Source: Streptomyces sp. NBC_00285 (lineage in GTDB: Bacteria; Actinomycetota; Actinomycetes; Streptomycetales; Streptomycetaceae). From it: a DNA stretch of 64,000 nucleotides. Position 1 is the stretch's first letter, and each line of letters opens with the position of its first letter. The position numbers and the translations under genes are program-made. Below are positions 25,680 to 34,456 of the stretch, piece after piece. The stretch covers positions 2,232,001 through 2,296,000 of the forward strand of contig NZ_CP108055.1 of the NCBI RefSeq assembly GCF_036174265.1, written 5' to 3'. The notes under the pieces were generated by a model. It was not told the DNA's origin and did not search any database. It worked only from the letters and a program-made list of their open reading frames with translations.

Positions 25680-26227
25680 GCGTTTCCTTCCAGGTAATCG
25701 GCAGCTCGGTACATCGCTTCGGGATCGTCCCTCAACAGGCCGAGGCCGGAATTGCAGTTGAAGCACAGTACGCCTCGGACCCTACCCGTCTTGTGGCAGT
25801 GATCCACATGAACGGCGGGGGCTGTCAAACAGATCGCGCAGAGCCCCCGCTGGACGGCGACCATCTCGTCACGCTCGGCCTCGGTCATGCCGTAATTACG
25901 CTCCAGGCGTTTCGCACGGGCTTCAACGGCGCGGCACGCCTTGCAACGCGACGCCCACCCGTCGGAGGTCGAGGCTTTCCGGTGCCAACCCGAGTGCGGC
26001 TTGCTCTCACCACACCCCTGGCAGTGTTTGGATCCCTCGGAGACGCCCCCGTGCTCGGGTACTGGCCTACCCATGGACCGCTGCCGCTTCCTGTCGGATT
26101 CAGCGGCACAATCACGGCAACGGCGCTGAAGGCCGTCGAGGTTTGTGCGCTTGGGCGCGAAGGCTGCGCGCGGCTTGGCCTCGCCGCACCGCGCGCAGCG
26201 CTTCACCTCCGACTCGCTTGCCACCAC
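25631..26227 (-). CDS. Recombination endonuclease VII-like (HNH/zinc) protein inside the proteasome operon
   Basis: A 198-aa protein. The N-terminal half contains two near-duplicate zinc knuckles: CARC at 11-14 with CRDC at 37-40, and CQGC at 69-72 with CKAC at 95-98. The C-terminal half is an endonuclease VII fold with CAIC 130-133, [13 protein letters not shown] (Asp142-His143) and CFNC 155-158. The metal ligands look intact, so it may be an active nuclease. It lies between pup and prcB, 38 nt after pup and overlapping prcB by 49 nt. Its role with the proteasome is unknown. GTG 26227 or the next GTG codon may start it. Confidence 0.82.
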   Translation of the reverse strand: MVASESEVKRCARCGEAKPRAAFAPKRTNLDGLQRRCRDCAAESDRKRQRSMGRPVPEHGGVSEGSKHCQGCGESKPHSGWHRKASTSDGWASRCKACRAVEARAKRLERNYGMTEAERDEMVAVQRGLCAICLTAPAVHVDHCHKTGRVRGVLCFNCNSGLGLLRDDPEAMYRAADYLEGNAWKPTLVAPGVYQLPS

Positions 26228-26265
26228 CCCACCCCACTCACCTTCGAATCGAAGGGGGAAGCGGC

Positions 26266-26484
26266 CTACTGGCCACCCTTCTGAACAAAAGAGCGAACGA
26301 AGTCCTCGGCATTTTCTTCGAGCACATCATCGATTTCGTCGAGGACGGAGTCGACGTCGTCGCTCAGCTTCTCCTGGCGCTCCTTGAGGTCTTCGGAACC
26401 CTGCGTCTCCGCAACCTGCTCCTCGACCTCCTCGGTGTTGTGTGTGGCCTTCTGCTGTCCGCCGCCGGTGTCCTTGGTCGCCAT
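26266..26484 (-). CDS. pup: Prokaryotic ubiquitin-like protein Pup
   Basis: A 72-aa disordered, acidic protein. The coiled-coil-forming segment that binds ARC is near residues 30-60 (ERQEKLSDDVDSVLDEIDDVLEENAEDF), and it ends FVQKGGQ. The C-terminal Gln must be deamidated to Glu by Dop before PafA can use it. It starts at ATG 26484 with GAGGGG upstream. It heads the pup-endoVII-prcB-prcA run. Confidence 0.97.
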   Translation of the reverse strand: MATKDTGGGQQKATHNTEEVEEQVAETQGSEDLKERQEKLSDDVDSVLDEIDDVLEENAEDFVRSFVQKGGQ

Positions 26485-26639
26485 AACCCCTCACCCCGCT
26501 CGGTTCGACGTTCTTGATCAGACCCTACAAGCAGGGTCCGACATCGGCCCCGCAGTTCCTACAACGTACGGGGGCCATCTCGATGATTCCCTCTGGCCAG
26601 GTTTTCCACCCTGTCGCAGTGCCCGGCCCGAGTACCCTT

Positions 26640-28151
26640 TCAGCCGCCCGACAGCACCCTGACCAGGTCTTCTGCCGTTCGACAGCGGTCCAGGAGCTCC
26701 TTGACGTGATTTCGCGTTCCGCGAAGCGGTTCCAGGGTTGGGACCCGCTGGAGCGAATCCCGGCCCGGGAGGTCGAAGATCACCGAGTCCCAGGAGGCCG
26801 CGGCGACGTCGTCGGCGTACTGCTCCAGGCAGCGGCCGCGGAAGTACGCGCGGGTGTCCTCAGGGGGCTTGGTGCGGGCCCGCTCGACGTCCTGTTCGTC
26901 GAGGAGCCGTTTCATGCGACCGCGGGCCGCGAGCCGGTTGTAGAGGCCCTTCTCGGCCCGTACGTCGGCGTACTGGAGGTCGAGGAGGTGGAGTTTCGCG
27001 GCGTCCCAGTCGAGGTCGTCGCGGCGCCGGTAGCCCTCCATGAGTTCGCGCTTGGCGACCCAGTCGAGCTCGCCGGCGAGGCTCATGGGGTCGTTCTCCA
27101 GGCGGTTGAGGGTGTCCTCCCAGCGGGCCAGGACGTCCTTGGTCTGGTCGTCCACGTCGGCGCCGAACCGCTCCTCGACGTATTTGCGGGCCAGTTCGTA
27201 GTACTCCATCTGGAGCTGGACCGCGGTGAGTGTGCGGCCGCTGCGGAGGGTGACCAGGCGCTGGAGTGTCGGGTCGTGGGAGACCTGGTGCAGGGTCCGT
27301 ACGGGCTGGTCGACCGCGAGGTCCACGGCGATGAAGCCGTCCTCGATCATCGACAGGACCAGGGCCGTGGTGCCCAGTTTCAGATAGGTCGAGATCTCCG
27401 AGAGGTTGGCGTCGCCGATGATCACGTGGAGGCGGCGGTACTTCTCGGCGTCGGCGTGCGGTTCGTCGCGGGTGTTGATGATCGGGCGCTTGAGGGTGGT
27501 CTCCAGACCCACCTCGACCTCGAAGTAGTCGGCGCGCTGGCTGAGCTGGAAGCCGTGTTCGTGTCCGTCCTGGCCGATGCCGACGCGGCCGGCTCCGGCG
27601 AACACCTGACGGGAGACGAAGAAGGGCGTGAGGTGGCGCACGATGTCCGAGAAGGGGGTTTCCCGCTTCATCAGGTAGTTCTCGTGCGTGCCGTAGGAGG
27701 CGCCCTTGTTGTCGGTGTTGTTCTTGTAGAGGTGGATGGGCTGGGCGCCGGGGAGTTGTGCGGCTCGTTCGGCGGCCTCGGCCATGATGCGCTCGCCGGC
27801 CTTGTCCCAGAGGACGGCGTCGCGCGGGTTGGTGACCTCGGGGGCGCTGTATTCGGGGTGTGCGTGGTCGACGTAGAGCCGTGCGCCGTTGGTGAGGATG
27901 ACGTTGGCGAGGCCGATGTCCTCGTCGGTGAGCTGGCTGGAGTCGGCGGTTTCGCGGGCGAGGTCGAAGCCCCGTGCGTCCCGTAGGGGGTTTTCCTCCT
28001 CGAAGTCCCAGCGGGCCCGCCGGGCCCGGTGCATCGCCGCCGCGTAGGCGTTGACGATCTGGGACGAGGTGAGCATGGCATTGGCGTTGGGGTGGCCGGG
28101 GACGGAGATCCCGTACTCCGTCTCGATGCCCATTACTCGCCGTACGGTCAT
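26640..28151 (-). CDS. dop: Pup deamidase/depupylase Dop
   Basis: A 503-aa paralog of PafA with [20 protein letters not shown] at the N-terminus, the extra Dop loop (about residues 40-75, [21 protein letters not shown]) and catalytic Asp95 in [15 protein letters not shown]. It deamidates Pup-Gln and removes Pup from substrates. An AAGGAGG site precedes ATG 28151. It lies 155 nt upstream of pup on the same strand, so pup may have its own promoter or be cotranscribed. Confidence 0.96.
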   Translation of the reverse strand: MTVRRVMGIETEYGISVPGHPNANAMLTSSQIVNAYAAAMHRARRARWDFEEENPLRDARGFDLARETADSSQLTDEDIGLANVILTNGARLYVDHAHPEYSAPEVTNPRDAVLWDKAGERIMAEAAERAAQLPGAQPIHLYKNNTDNKGASYGTHENYLMKRETPFSDIVRHLTPFFVSRQVFAGAGRVGIGQDGHEHGFQLSQRADYFEVEVGLETTLKRPIINTRDEPHADAEKYRRLHVIIGDANLSEISTYLKLGTTALVLSMIEDGFIAVDLAVDQPVRTLHQVSHDPTLQRLVTLRSGRTLTAVQLQMEYYELARKYVEERFGADVDDQTKDVLARWEDTLNRLENDPMSLAGELDWVAKRELMEGYRRRDDLDWDAAKLHLLDLQYADVRAEKGLYNRLAARGRMKRLLDEQDVERARTKPPEDTRAYFRGRCLEQYADDVAAASWDSVIFDLPGRDSLQRVPTLEPLRGTRNHVKELLDRCRTAEDLVRVLSGG

Positions 28152-28168
28152 GCGGCCCTCCTTGCCCG

Positions 28169-28194
28169 GCGGCGCCCTCGGTCGGGGGCGCCGC
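28169..28194 (-). other. Hairpin in the dop 5' leader
   Basis: GCGGCGCCC (28169-28177) and GGGCGCCGC (28186-28194) form a 9-bp stem about 18 nt before the dop ATG, just ahead of its ribosome site. It could affect translation or be a weak terminator. Confidence 0.35.
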
Positions 28195-28352
28195 TCAAGT
28201 ACCGCTGGCGCTCCGGTGCGTGTGCGGTGCCCGTCCCCGCACTGCGCGACTCGGCGGTATTGAAGAGCCTAGAACGGCTCCGCGCTGGTGGGGAGATCAT
28301 TTGCGTCATTGCCTTGCTCGCCTCTGTTCCGGTTAGTTGCCTGAAAAACAGT

Positions 28353-28388
28353 CGGCTGCGGGTACCCCGGTGAGGGCACCCGCAGCCG
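28353..28388 (-). terminator. Terminator after arc
   Basis: Inverted repeat CGGCTGCGGGTACCC (28353-28367) / GGGCACCCGCAGCCG (28374-28388) with a 6-nt loop and one mismatch. It begins 9 nt after the arc stop and is followed on the minus strand by ACTGTTTTTCAG. It separates arc from dop. Confidence 0.8.
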
Positions 28389-28396
28389 CCCTGTCT

Positions 28397-30163
28397 TTAC
28401 AGGTACTGACCGGTGTTGGCCACCGTGTCGATGGAGCGTCCGGTGTCGGCGCCCTGCTTTCCGGTGATGAGCGTACGGATGTAGACGATCCGTTCGCCCT
28501 TCTTTCCGGAGATGCGGGCCCAGTCGTCCGGGTTGGTGGTGTTGGGCAGGTCTTCGTTCTCCTTGAACTCGTCCACGCAGGCCTGGAGGAGGTGGGAGAC
28601 GCGGAGGCCCTTCTGGTTGTGGTCGAGGAAGTCCTTGATCGCCATCTTCTTGGCACGGCCCACGATGTTCTCGATCATGGCGCCGGAGTTGAAGTCCTTG
28701 AAGTAGAGGACTTCCTTGTCGCCGTTGGCGTAGGTGACTTCCAGGAAGCGGTTCTCCTCGGACTCGGCGTACATGTGTTCCACGGTCGTCTGGATCATGC
28801 TCTGGACGGTCGTGGTCTTGCTGCCGCCGTGCTCGCCGACGTCGTCGGAGTGCAGCGGGAGGCGCTCGGTGAGGTACTTGGCGAAGATGTCCTTGGCCGC
28901 TTCGGCGTCCGGACGCTCGATCTTGATCTTCACGTCGAGCCGGCCGGGGCGCAGGATGGCGGGGTCGATCATGTCCTCGCGGTTGGAGGCACCGATGACG
29001 ACCACGTTCTGCAGGCCTTCGACGCCGTCGATCTCGGCGAGGAGCTGCGGGACGATGGTGTTCTCGACGTCGGAGCTGACGCCGGAGCCGCGGGTGCGGA
29101 AGAGGGATTCCATCTCGTCGAAGAAGACGATGACGGGGGTGCCCTCGGAGGCCTTCTCCCTGGCGCGCTGGAAGACGAGGCGGATCTGCCGCTCGGTCTC
29201 GCCGACGTACTTGTTGAGGAGCTCGGGGCCCTTGATGTTGAGGAAGAAGCTCTTGCCGGTGGCTTGGCCGGTGACCTCGGCGACCTTCTTGGCCAGCGAG
29301 TTGGCGACGGCCTTGGCGATGAGCGTCTTGCCGCATCCGGGCGGTCCGTAGAGCAGGACGCCCTTGGGTGGGCGCAGCTCGTGCTCCTTGAAGAGGTCGG
29401 GGTAGAGGTAGGGGAGCTCGACGGCGTCGCGGATCATCTCGATCTGCCCGCCGAGGCCACCGATCTGCTCGTAGCCGATGTCGGGGACCTCTTCGAGGAC
29501 GAGTTCCTCGACCTCGCTCTTCGGTACGACTTCGTAGACGTACCCGGAGCGGGGTTCGAGCAGGAGGGCGTCGCCGGGTCGGATGACGATGTCCAGGAGT
29601 GGTTCGGCGAGCCGGACCACTCGTTCCTCGTCGGTGTGTCCTTGTACGAGGGCGCGTTCGCCGTCCTCGAGGATCTCCTTGAGGGTGACGATGTCGCCGA
29701 CGCTCTCGTACTCCATGGCCTCGACCACGTTGAGAGCTTCGTTGAGCATCACTTCCTGGCCACGCCGGAGCTCTTCGAGCTCGACGCTGGGGCTGACGTT
29801 CACCCGCAGTTTGCGGCCGCCGGTGAAGATGTCGGCGGTGCCGTCCTCGTTCGCTTCGAGGAAGACGCCGAAGCCGGCAGGGGGCTGTGCGAGCCGGTCG
29901 ACTTCCTCCTTGAGGGCCACGATCTGGTCGCGGGCCTCACGGAGTGTGTTGGCCAGTCGCTCGTTCTGGGCGGACACGCCGGCCAGGTTTGTCTGTAGCT
30001 CGACGATCCGCTCTTCGAGAATCCTCGTGTGCCGCGGAGAGTCGGCGAGCTTGCGTCGCAGGACGGCGATCTCCTGCTCAAGGTAGGCAACCTGCCCGGC
30101 CGGGTCGTCGGACCCTCGTCCCGGGCGGATGCCGCGGTTCATGTCGTCGTCGTGGGCTGCCAC
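28397..30163 (-). CDS. arc: Proteasome-associated AAA ATPase ARC (Mpa)
   Basis: A 588-aa hexameric AAA+ unfoldase. It has an N-terminal coiled coil that binds Pup (about 20-75, [17 protein letters not shown]), tandem OB folds, Walker A GPPGCGKT at 273-280, Walker [13 protein letters not shown], and the C-terminal GQYL that docks into the alpha ring. The GTG at 30163 is chosen because GGAGGTGAGG lies directly upstream. It delivers pupylated proteins to the PrcBA core. It is the first gene of this block and has a minus-strand TAGGGT -10 candidate at 30202-30207. Confidence 0.96.
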   Translation of the reverse strand: MAAHDDDMNRGIRPGRGSDDPAGQVAYLEQEIAVLRRKLADSPRHTRILEERIVELQTNLAGVSAQNERLANTLREARDQIVALKEEVDRLAQPPAGFGVFLEANEDGTADIFTGGRKLRVNVSPSVELEELRRGQEVMLNEALNVVEAMEYESVGDIVTLKEILEDGERALVQGHTDEERVVRLAEPLLDIVIRPGDALLLEPRSGYVYEVVPKSEVEELVLEEVPDIGYEQIGGLGGQIEMIRDAVELPYLYPDLFKEHELRPPKGVLLYGPPGCGKTLIAKAVANSLAKKVAEVTGQATGKSFFLNIKGPELLNKYVGETERQIRLVFQRAREKASEGTPVIVFFDEMESLFRTRGSGVSSDVENTIVPQLLAEIDGVEGLQNVVVIGASNREDMIDPAILRPGRLDVKIKIERPDAEAAKDIFAKYLTERLPLHSDDVGEHGGSKTTTVQSMIQTTVEHMYAESEENRFLEVTYANGDKEVLYFKDFNSGAMIENIVGRAKKMAIKDFLDHNQKGLRVSHLLQACVDEFKENEDLPNTTNPDDWARISGKKGERIVYIRTLITGKQGADTGRSIDTVANTGQYL

Positions 30164-30406
30164 GGTCCTCACCTCCTCCAAGGGGAGCTGGACGCTTCCA
30201 GACCCTACCTGGGTGGGTGTCGATTGAAACCCCTAGATCACAAAGACTGTCGAGGTGTGTCCGATCTTCACCCTTGCGCTCTCCCTCACGCCAGGGGAAT
30301 ACCCACCGAACATGATTGGGAAGCCGCCGGAGGTAGGGTCGAAGTGTTCAACACCCGTCAGAGCTGGCCTGATTCCCGCCGGTTCGGCACTTAAACGGCA
30401 GGAGAG

Positions 30407-30712
30407 ATGAGCGTGCAACAGGAGGCCGAGGTCGGTGGCGAGGCGCTGGAGGTCTGGATCGACCAGGATCTCTGTACCGGCGACGGCATCTGTGTGCAGT
30501 ACGCGCCGGAGGTGTTCGAGCTGGACATCGACGGTCTGGCCTACGTGAAGGGCTCGGACGACGAGCTTCTCCAGGACAGGGGCGCCACAACGCCCGTACC
30601 GCTGCCCCTTCTCACCGATGTGGTCGACTCCGCGAAGGAGTGTCCGGGTGACTGCATCCACGTACGTCGAGTTTCGGACAGGGTGGAGATCTACGGGCCG
30701 GACTCGGAGTGA
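30407..30712 (+). CDS. Small ferredoxin
   Basis: A 101-aa ferredoxin of the single-cluster actinobacterial type: WIDQDLCTGDGICVQYAPEVFELD (Cys23, Cys29) and KECPGDCIHV (Cys79, Cys83). The CxxxxxC...C spacing suits a [3Fe-4S] or atypical [4Fe-4S] cluster. A longer acidic insert lies between the two halves. It is divergent from arc across 243 nt. A ferredoxin at this place is common beside actinobacterial proteasome loci; its redox partner is not known. Confidence 0.88.
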   Translation: MSVQQEAEVGGEALEVWIDQDLCTGDGICVQYAPEVFELDIDGLAYVKGSDDELLQDRGATTPVPLPLLTDVVDSAKECPGDCIHVRRVSDRVEIYGPDSE

Positions 30713-30769
30713 CCCGATCGTCGCCCTGTGTGACTGTTGCCTGATTTGCCACAGCTGTGATCGCTTCGG

Positions 30770-31348
30770 TCAGACGGTGTGCGTGCCCGCGGGGGTGGAG
30801 CGGACGAACGCGCCGTCCTTCCACTGCCACTCGGCCTTGTCCGTCACGTCCGGGCAGCAACTCGGTACGTCGGACGTGGAGTAGCCGAGCAGGGTCGCGT
30901 GGACGGCTCCGTCGCTCACCGTGAAGTCGGTGACGGTGTTGCGGGTCCCTGGGCTCAGCAGGGTGGCGACGACGCGGGGTTCACCGGTGCTCTTTGCACG
31001 CGTGATGACGTAGACGCCGTCGGGCGGGGTGCCCATGGCGGCGTCGCAGTGCACCACGACGACTGTTTCCGGCCGTCCGTCGCCGTCGAGGTCTCCGGAG
31101 ATCCGTTTCTGCACCTTCGCCTTGACCGGTCCGCAGTCGATGGGGAAGTGGACGCCGGCGGGATCGGGTGCCGTCGTGACGACCGGGGCGGTCCGGGCTT
31201 CGGGGCCGGATGCCTGGGCGGCTGTCGCCGGGTTGGGCTGCAGGACCGAGGAGAAGGCCACGACTCCCGCCACGGCGGTGGCGGTCGCGACCCAGTGGAT
31301 CGGGCGGGTGTACGTGTGTGCCAGTTCCGGGACGGCGGATTGCTGCAC
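30770..31348 (-). CDS. Secreted or membrane-anchored hypothetical protein with a DxDxDG-type repeat
   Basis: A 192-aa protein with a single N-terminal hydrophobic segment (about residues 17-45, WVATATAVAGVVAFSSVLQ, then ATAAQA) resembling a signal anchor. The extracellular part has one calcium-binding-like loop, SGDLDGDGRPETVVVVHC, and four Cys that may pair. GTG 31348 is chosen with GGAG about 10 nt upstream; the frame is open 19 codons further. I do not recognise a function. Confidence 0.65.
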   Translation of the reverse strand: MQQSAVPELAHTYTRPIHWVATATAVAGVVAFSSVLQPNPATAAQASGPEARTAPVVTTAPDPAGVHFPIDCGPVKAKVQKRISGDLDGDGRPETVVVVHCDAAMGTPPDGVYVITRAKSTGEPRVVATLLSPGTRNTVTDFTVSDGAVHATLLGYSTSDVPSCCPDVTDKAEWQWKDGAFVRSTPAGTHTV

Positions 31349-31490
31349 TAGGAGCGTCTCCTGTGAGGGCTGTGCCGGTGGGGGGTGGCCAGCATGGTGC
31401 CACACGTCACAGGACGGGGAAACGGCGGGGTCCGAGGCTACGGGCCCGCCCGTCGGGTTTGTTCGCTTTGTGGCGTGGTGTCAACACAAG

Positions 31491-31539
31491 GGCGCCGCTG
31501 CCGTGTTCCGGAGGTTTCCGAGAACGCGGCAGCGGCGCC
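31491..31539 (-). terminator. Terminator after trmI
   Basis: Long inverted repeat GGCGCCGCTGCCGTGTTC (31491-31508) / GAACGCGGCAGCGGCGCC (31522-31539) with one mismatch. It lies between the trmI stop and the start of the secreted hypothetical gene. Confidence 0.8.
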
Positions 31540-31566
31540 GTTGCGTTGATGGGGGTGTGCGGTACG

Positions 31567-32469
31567 TCAGCGACCGCCGCCGCCGTCGGCGTTGGGGCCG
31601 GTGTAGTCCTCGCCGTAGGAGCCCTTGGAGGGGCGGCGGCGACGCATGGGCGGCTCGACGCCGTCCGCGAGGCGGCGGGCGGTGAGGAGGAAGCCGGTGT
31701 GGCCGATCATGCGGTGGTCCGGGCGGACGGCCAGGCCCTCCACGTGCCAGTTGCGGATCATCGATTCCCAGGAGGTGGGCTCGTTGAAGGAGCCGATCTC
31801 ACGGATGGACTCGACGGTCCGGGCGAGCTGGGTGGTGGTGGCGACGTAGCAGCACAGGATGCCGCCGGGGACGAGCGCCTTGGAGACGGCCTCCAGGCAC
31901 TCCCACGGGGCGAGCATGTCGAGGACGACGCGGTCGACGTCGGTGTCGGACAGGTTGTCCTGGAGGTCGCCGACGGTGAGCTGCCAGGCGGGGTGCGGGC
32001 CGCCGAAGTAGCGCTCGACGTTCTGCTGGGCGATCTCGGCGAAGTCCTCGCGACGCTCGTAGCTGTGCAGCATGCCCTGGTCGCCGATGGCGCGCAGCAG
32101 GAAGCTGCTGAGCGAGCCGGAGCCGACGCCGGCCTCCACAACGCGGGCGCCGGGGAAGATGTCGGCGAAGGCGAGGATCTGCCCCGCGTCCTTGGGGTAG
32201 ACCACGGCGGCGCCGCGGGGCATGGACAGGACGTAGTCGGGGAGCAGGGGGCGCAGCGCGAGATAGGCGACGTTACCGGTGGTGCGGACAACGCTGCCCT
32301 CGGGTGCGCCGATCAGCTCGTCGTGCGGGAAGGAACCCTTGTGGGTGTGAAAGTTCTTTCCCTCTTCGAGCGTGAACGTGTAGTGACGGCCCTTGGGGTC
32401 GGTCAGCTGAACCTGGTCCCCGACCTTGAAGGGCCCGCGCCTGCGGGCGGCACCGGTCGGTTCGGACAT
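31567..32469 (-). CDS. trmI: tRNA (adenine-58-N1)-methyltransferase TrmI
   Basis: A 300-aa SAM-dependent methyltransferase. The N-terminal beta domain has GDQVQLTDPKGRHYTFTLE and the catalytic Rossmann part has VVEAGVGSGSLSSFLL and DRVVLDMLAPWECL. It forms tetramers that methylate A58 in the T-loop of tRNA. The C-terminal tail is Gly/Arg-rich. A trmI gene beside the proteasome locus is conserved in actinobacteria. It lies 38 nt after the S2P gene on the same strand. Confidence 0.94.
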   Translation of the reverse strand: MSEPTGAARRRGPFKVGDQVQLTDPKGRHYTFTLEEGKNFHTHKGSFPHDELIGAPEGSVVRTTGNVAYLALRPLLPDYVLSMPRGAAVVYPKDAGQILAFADIFPGARVVEAGVGSGSLSSFLLRAIGDQGMLHSYERREDFAEIAQQNVERYFGGPHPAWQLTVGDLQDNLSDTDVDRVVLDMLAPWECLEAVSKALVPGGILCCYVATTTQLARTVESIREIGSFNEPTSWESMIRNWHVEGLAVRPDHRMIGHTGFLLTARRLADGVEPPMRRRRPSKGSYGEDYTGPNADGGGGR

Positions 32470-32507
32470 GTGAACAGCCTACCGGGGTTTGTGGGGCCCA
32501 CCGACCA

Positions 32508-34283
32508 CTACGACGGTCTGGCCATGGCCTTCACGAAGGCACGCTCGACGTCGGCCGCGGACAGCACGCCGTAGATCTCGCCGCTCTCCTCGACGACGAG
32601 GTATTCGGTCGCGGGGGTCTCGCGCAGGGCGTCCAGGAGGTCCTCGCCGGCCAGCTCCGCCGAGACGCGCATGCCGTCGGTGAGGTCCTGGGCGAGGCCG
32701 CTGACGGCGACCCAGGGGCGGCGGTGTTCGGGTACGCCGACGATGGCGGCCTCGCGTACGAGGGAGAGCGGGGTGCCCTCGGCGTCGACGACGACCAGGG
32801 CGCGCGCGCCGGCGGCGTTGGCGCGGCGCAGGGCCTCGGACAGGGGTGTGTCGGTCTCGACGGGGACCGCGCGGCGGGTGAGGGTGCGGGCGCGCAGGTC
32901 GGGGAGGTGTTCGCGCAGTCGGGCCACGCGGAGGCTGTTGCCGGCGCCGGTCCAGATGATCGCGGCGAGGATCGCGGCGAGCAGGGCGTCCATCACCGTG
33001 TCCATGCCGACGTTGTCCTCGGCGGTGGTGCCGAGCGCTCCGGACTGGGTGAGCAGCGGGAGGCCGATGAGGACGGAGACGGCGAGTGCGCGGCCGACCC
33101 AGGCGGCGGCGATGGTGCCGGTCATGGGCCTGCCGGTGATCTTCCAGACGACGGCGCGGAGCATGCGTCCGCCGTCGAGAGGGAGACCGGGCAGGAGGTT
33201 GAAGACGGCCACGATGAGGTTGGAGATCATCAGGCCGCCGAGCAGGACGGCGGGGACGGTGCCGGGTTCGACGGGCTGGAGGGCGACGTAGAAGAGGCCG
33301 GCGAGGACGAGGGAGAGCAGTGGGCCGACGAAGGCCAGCACGAACTCCCGGCCGGGGGTCTCGGCCTCCTTCTCGATCTCGGAGACGCCGCCGAAGAACT
33401 GGAGCTGGATGCGGCGCACGGGGAGCTTGAAGCGGAGGGCCGCGACGGTGTGGGCGAGTTCGTGGACGAGGACGGAGGCGTAGAAGGCGACCGCGAAGAA
33501 GAGGGCGACGAGGTAGCGGGCGGCGCCGAGTTCCGGCAGCACGCGGTCCAGCTGGCCGCCGAACACCCAGGTGATGAGTGCGGCGACGAGGAACCAGCTG
33601 GGGGCGACGTAGACGGGCACACCGAAGGGACGGCCCATGAGCAGTCCGCCGCGGGACTGTGGCTGCTGCGGTGGGCGATTCTTGGGGGCCGCGCCGGAGT
33701 GGGCGAGGGTGCGGTGGTCGTCGGCAGTGCCGTGCTCTTCGGGTTTCCGGAGCTCGGCGGGGGGTTGCCGGTGGTCGCTGCGGGGGCGGCCGGGGTCCTG
33801 CTCTGCGTCCGTGCGTTCGCCTGTGCGGGTGCCGTCGTCCGGGGCGTCGGCCGCGGGCTCGGCCGGGCTCGCGCCGGTGTCGTCGTCGGCTCCGGGAGCC
33901 GAGCCCGCCTCCGGAGCTCCGTGAGCCTCCGGCGGCGATGGGGCGGCGGCTGCCGGAGCCTGGTCGGCATTGTCATCGGCGGCCGGTTCCTGCACGGGGG
34001 CGGTGCCGCTCCCCGGGTCCGTGGCGGGCTGGTCGGCCGTAGGCGCGGCGGGGCCGTCGGTTCCGTGGTCGGCATTCTTGGCGGCGGCCGGTTCCTGCGC
34101 GGGGGCGGTGCCGCTCCCCGGGTCCGTGGCGGGCTGGTCGGCCGTAGGGGGGTCGGTGTTCGTGGTGGTGGCCCGGGTTCCGTTGTCGTGGGGGTCGGTG
34201 GTCTGGGCCGTGGGCCCTGCGTGGGGCTTGGCCGACCTGTCCGTGCCGGACCGCGGCTGCCCGCTCCCGCCGCTCTCGTCCAC
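32508..34283 (-). CDS. Site-2 protease family metalloprotease with CBS domains
   Basis: A 591-aa membrane protein. The first ~210 residues are a disordered Pro/Ala/Thr/Asp-rich extension containing a 35-residue tandem repeat. The S2P core follows, with zinc motif HELAH at 274-278 (VHELAHTVAALRF) and the second ligand motif LLPGLPLDGGRML, between six or so hydrophobic segments. Two CBS domains form the C-terminus (about 470-590). Such proteases cleave transmembrane regulators such as anti-sigma factors, but the target is unknown. GTG 34283 has GAGGGG upstream. Confidence 0.9.
   Translation of the reverse strand: MDESGGSGQPRSGTDRSAKPHAGPTAQTTDPHDNGTRATTTNTDPPTADQPATDPGSGTAPAQEPAAAKNADHGTDGPAAPTADQPATDPGSGTAPVQEPAADDNADQAPAAAAPSPPEAHGAPEAGSAPGADDDTGASPAEPAADAPDDGTRTGERTDAEQDPGRPRSDHRQPPAELRKPEEHGTADDHRTLAHSGAAPKNRPPQQPQSRGGLLMGRPFGVPVYVAPSWFLVAALITWVFGGQLDRVLPELGAARYLVALFFAVAFYASVLVHELAHTVAALRFKLPVRRIQLQFFGGVSEIEKEAETPGREFVLAFVGPLLSLVLAGLFYVALQPVEPGTVPAVLLGGLMISNLIVAVFNLLPGLPLDGGRMLRAVVWKITGRPMTGTIAAAWVGRALAVSVLIGLPLLTQSGALGTTAEDNVGMDTVMDALLAAILAAIIWTGAGNSLRVARLREHLPDLRARTLTRRAVPVETDTPLSEALRRANAAGARALVVVDAEGTPLSLVREAAIVGVPEHRRPWVAVSGLAQDLTDGMRVSAELAGEDLLDALRETPATEYLVVEESGEIYGVLSAADVERAFVKAMARPS
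33962..34148. repeat. 105-bp tandem repeat within the S2P N-terminal extension
   Basis: A copy at 33962-34066 is followed directly by a near-identical partial copy from 34067 to about 34148, with a period of 105 bp (35 codons). In protein it gives two copies of PTADQPATDPGSGTAP with slightly different flanks. The few mismatches suggest a recent duplication. Confidence 0.8.
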
Positions 34284-34425
34284 GATGTCCCCTCGTTCGA
34301 AGCGTCTTCCGCGCCTGCCGTGCGGAAGGGTCTCGGGTCGATGGTATGCGGCGGTCTCAACGCGTTCCGCCCCGGCACCCCCGCGTTTCCCCGGGGTCGC
34401 TGCGGTCACGGCGGCGGCTGGGTAA

Positions 34426-34448
34426 CTGTCAGTGGCGGGCCGTATGGT
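34426..34448 (+). promoter_or_regulatory. PafBC-type DNA-damage promoter of the recB-like gene
   Basis: CTGTCAGTG (34426-34434), 8 nt, then TATGGT (34443-34448). It matches TTGTCRGTG-N8-TANNNT at all but the first position. The -10 ends 8 nt before the ATG, so the transcript would be leaderless or nearly so. Confidence 0.7.
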
Positions 34449-34456
34449 CTGTGGTC

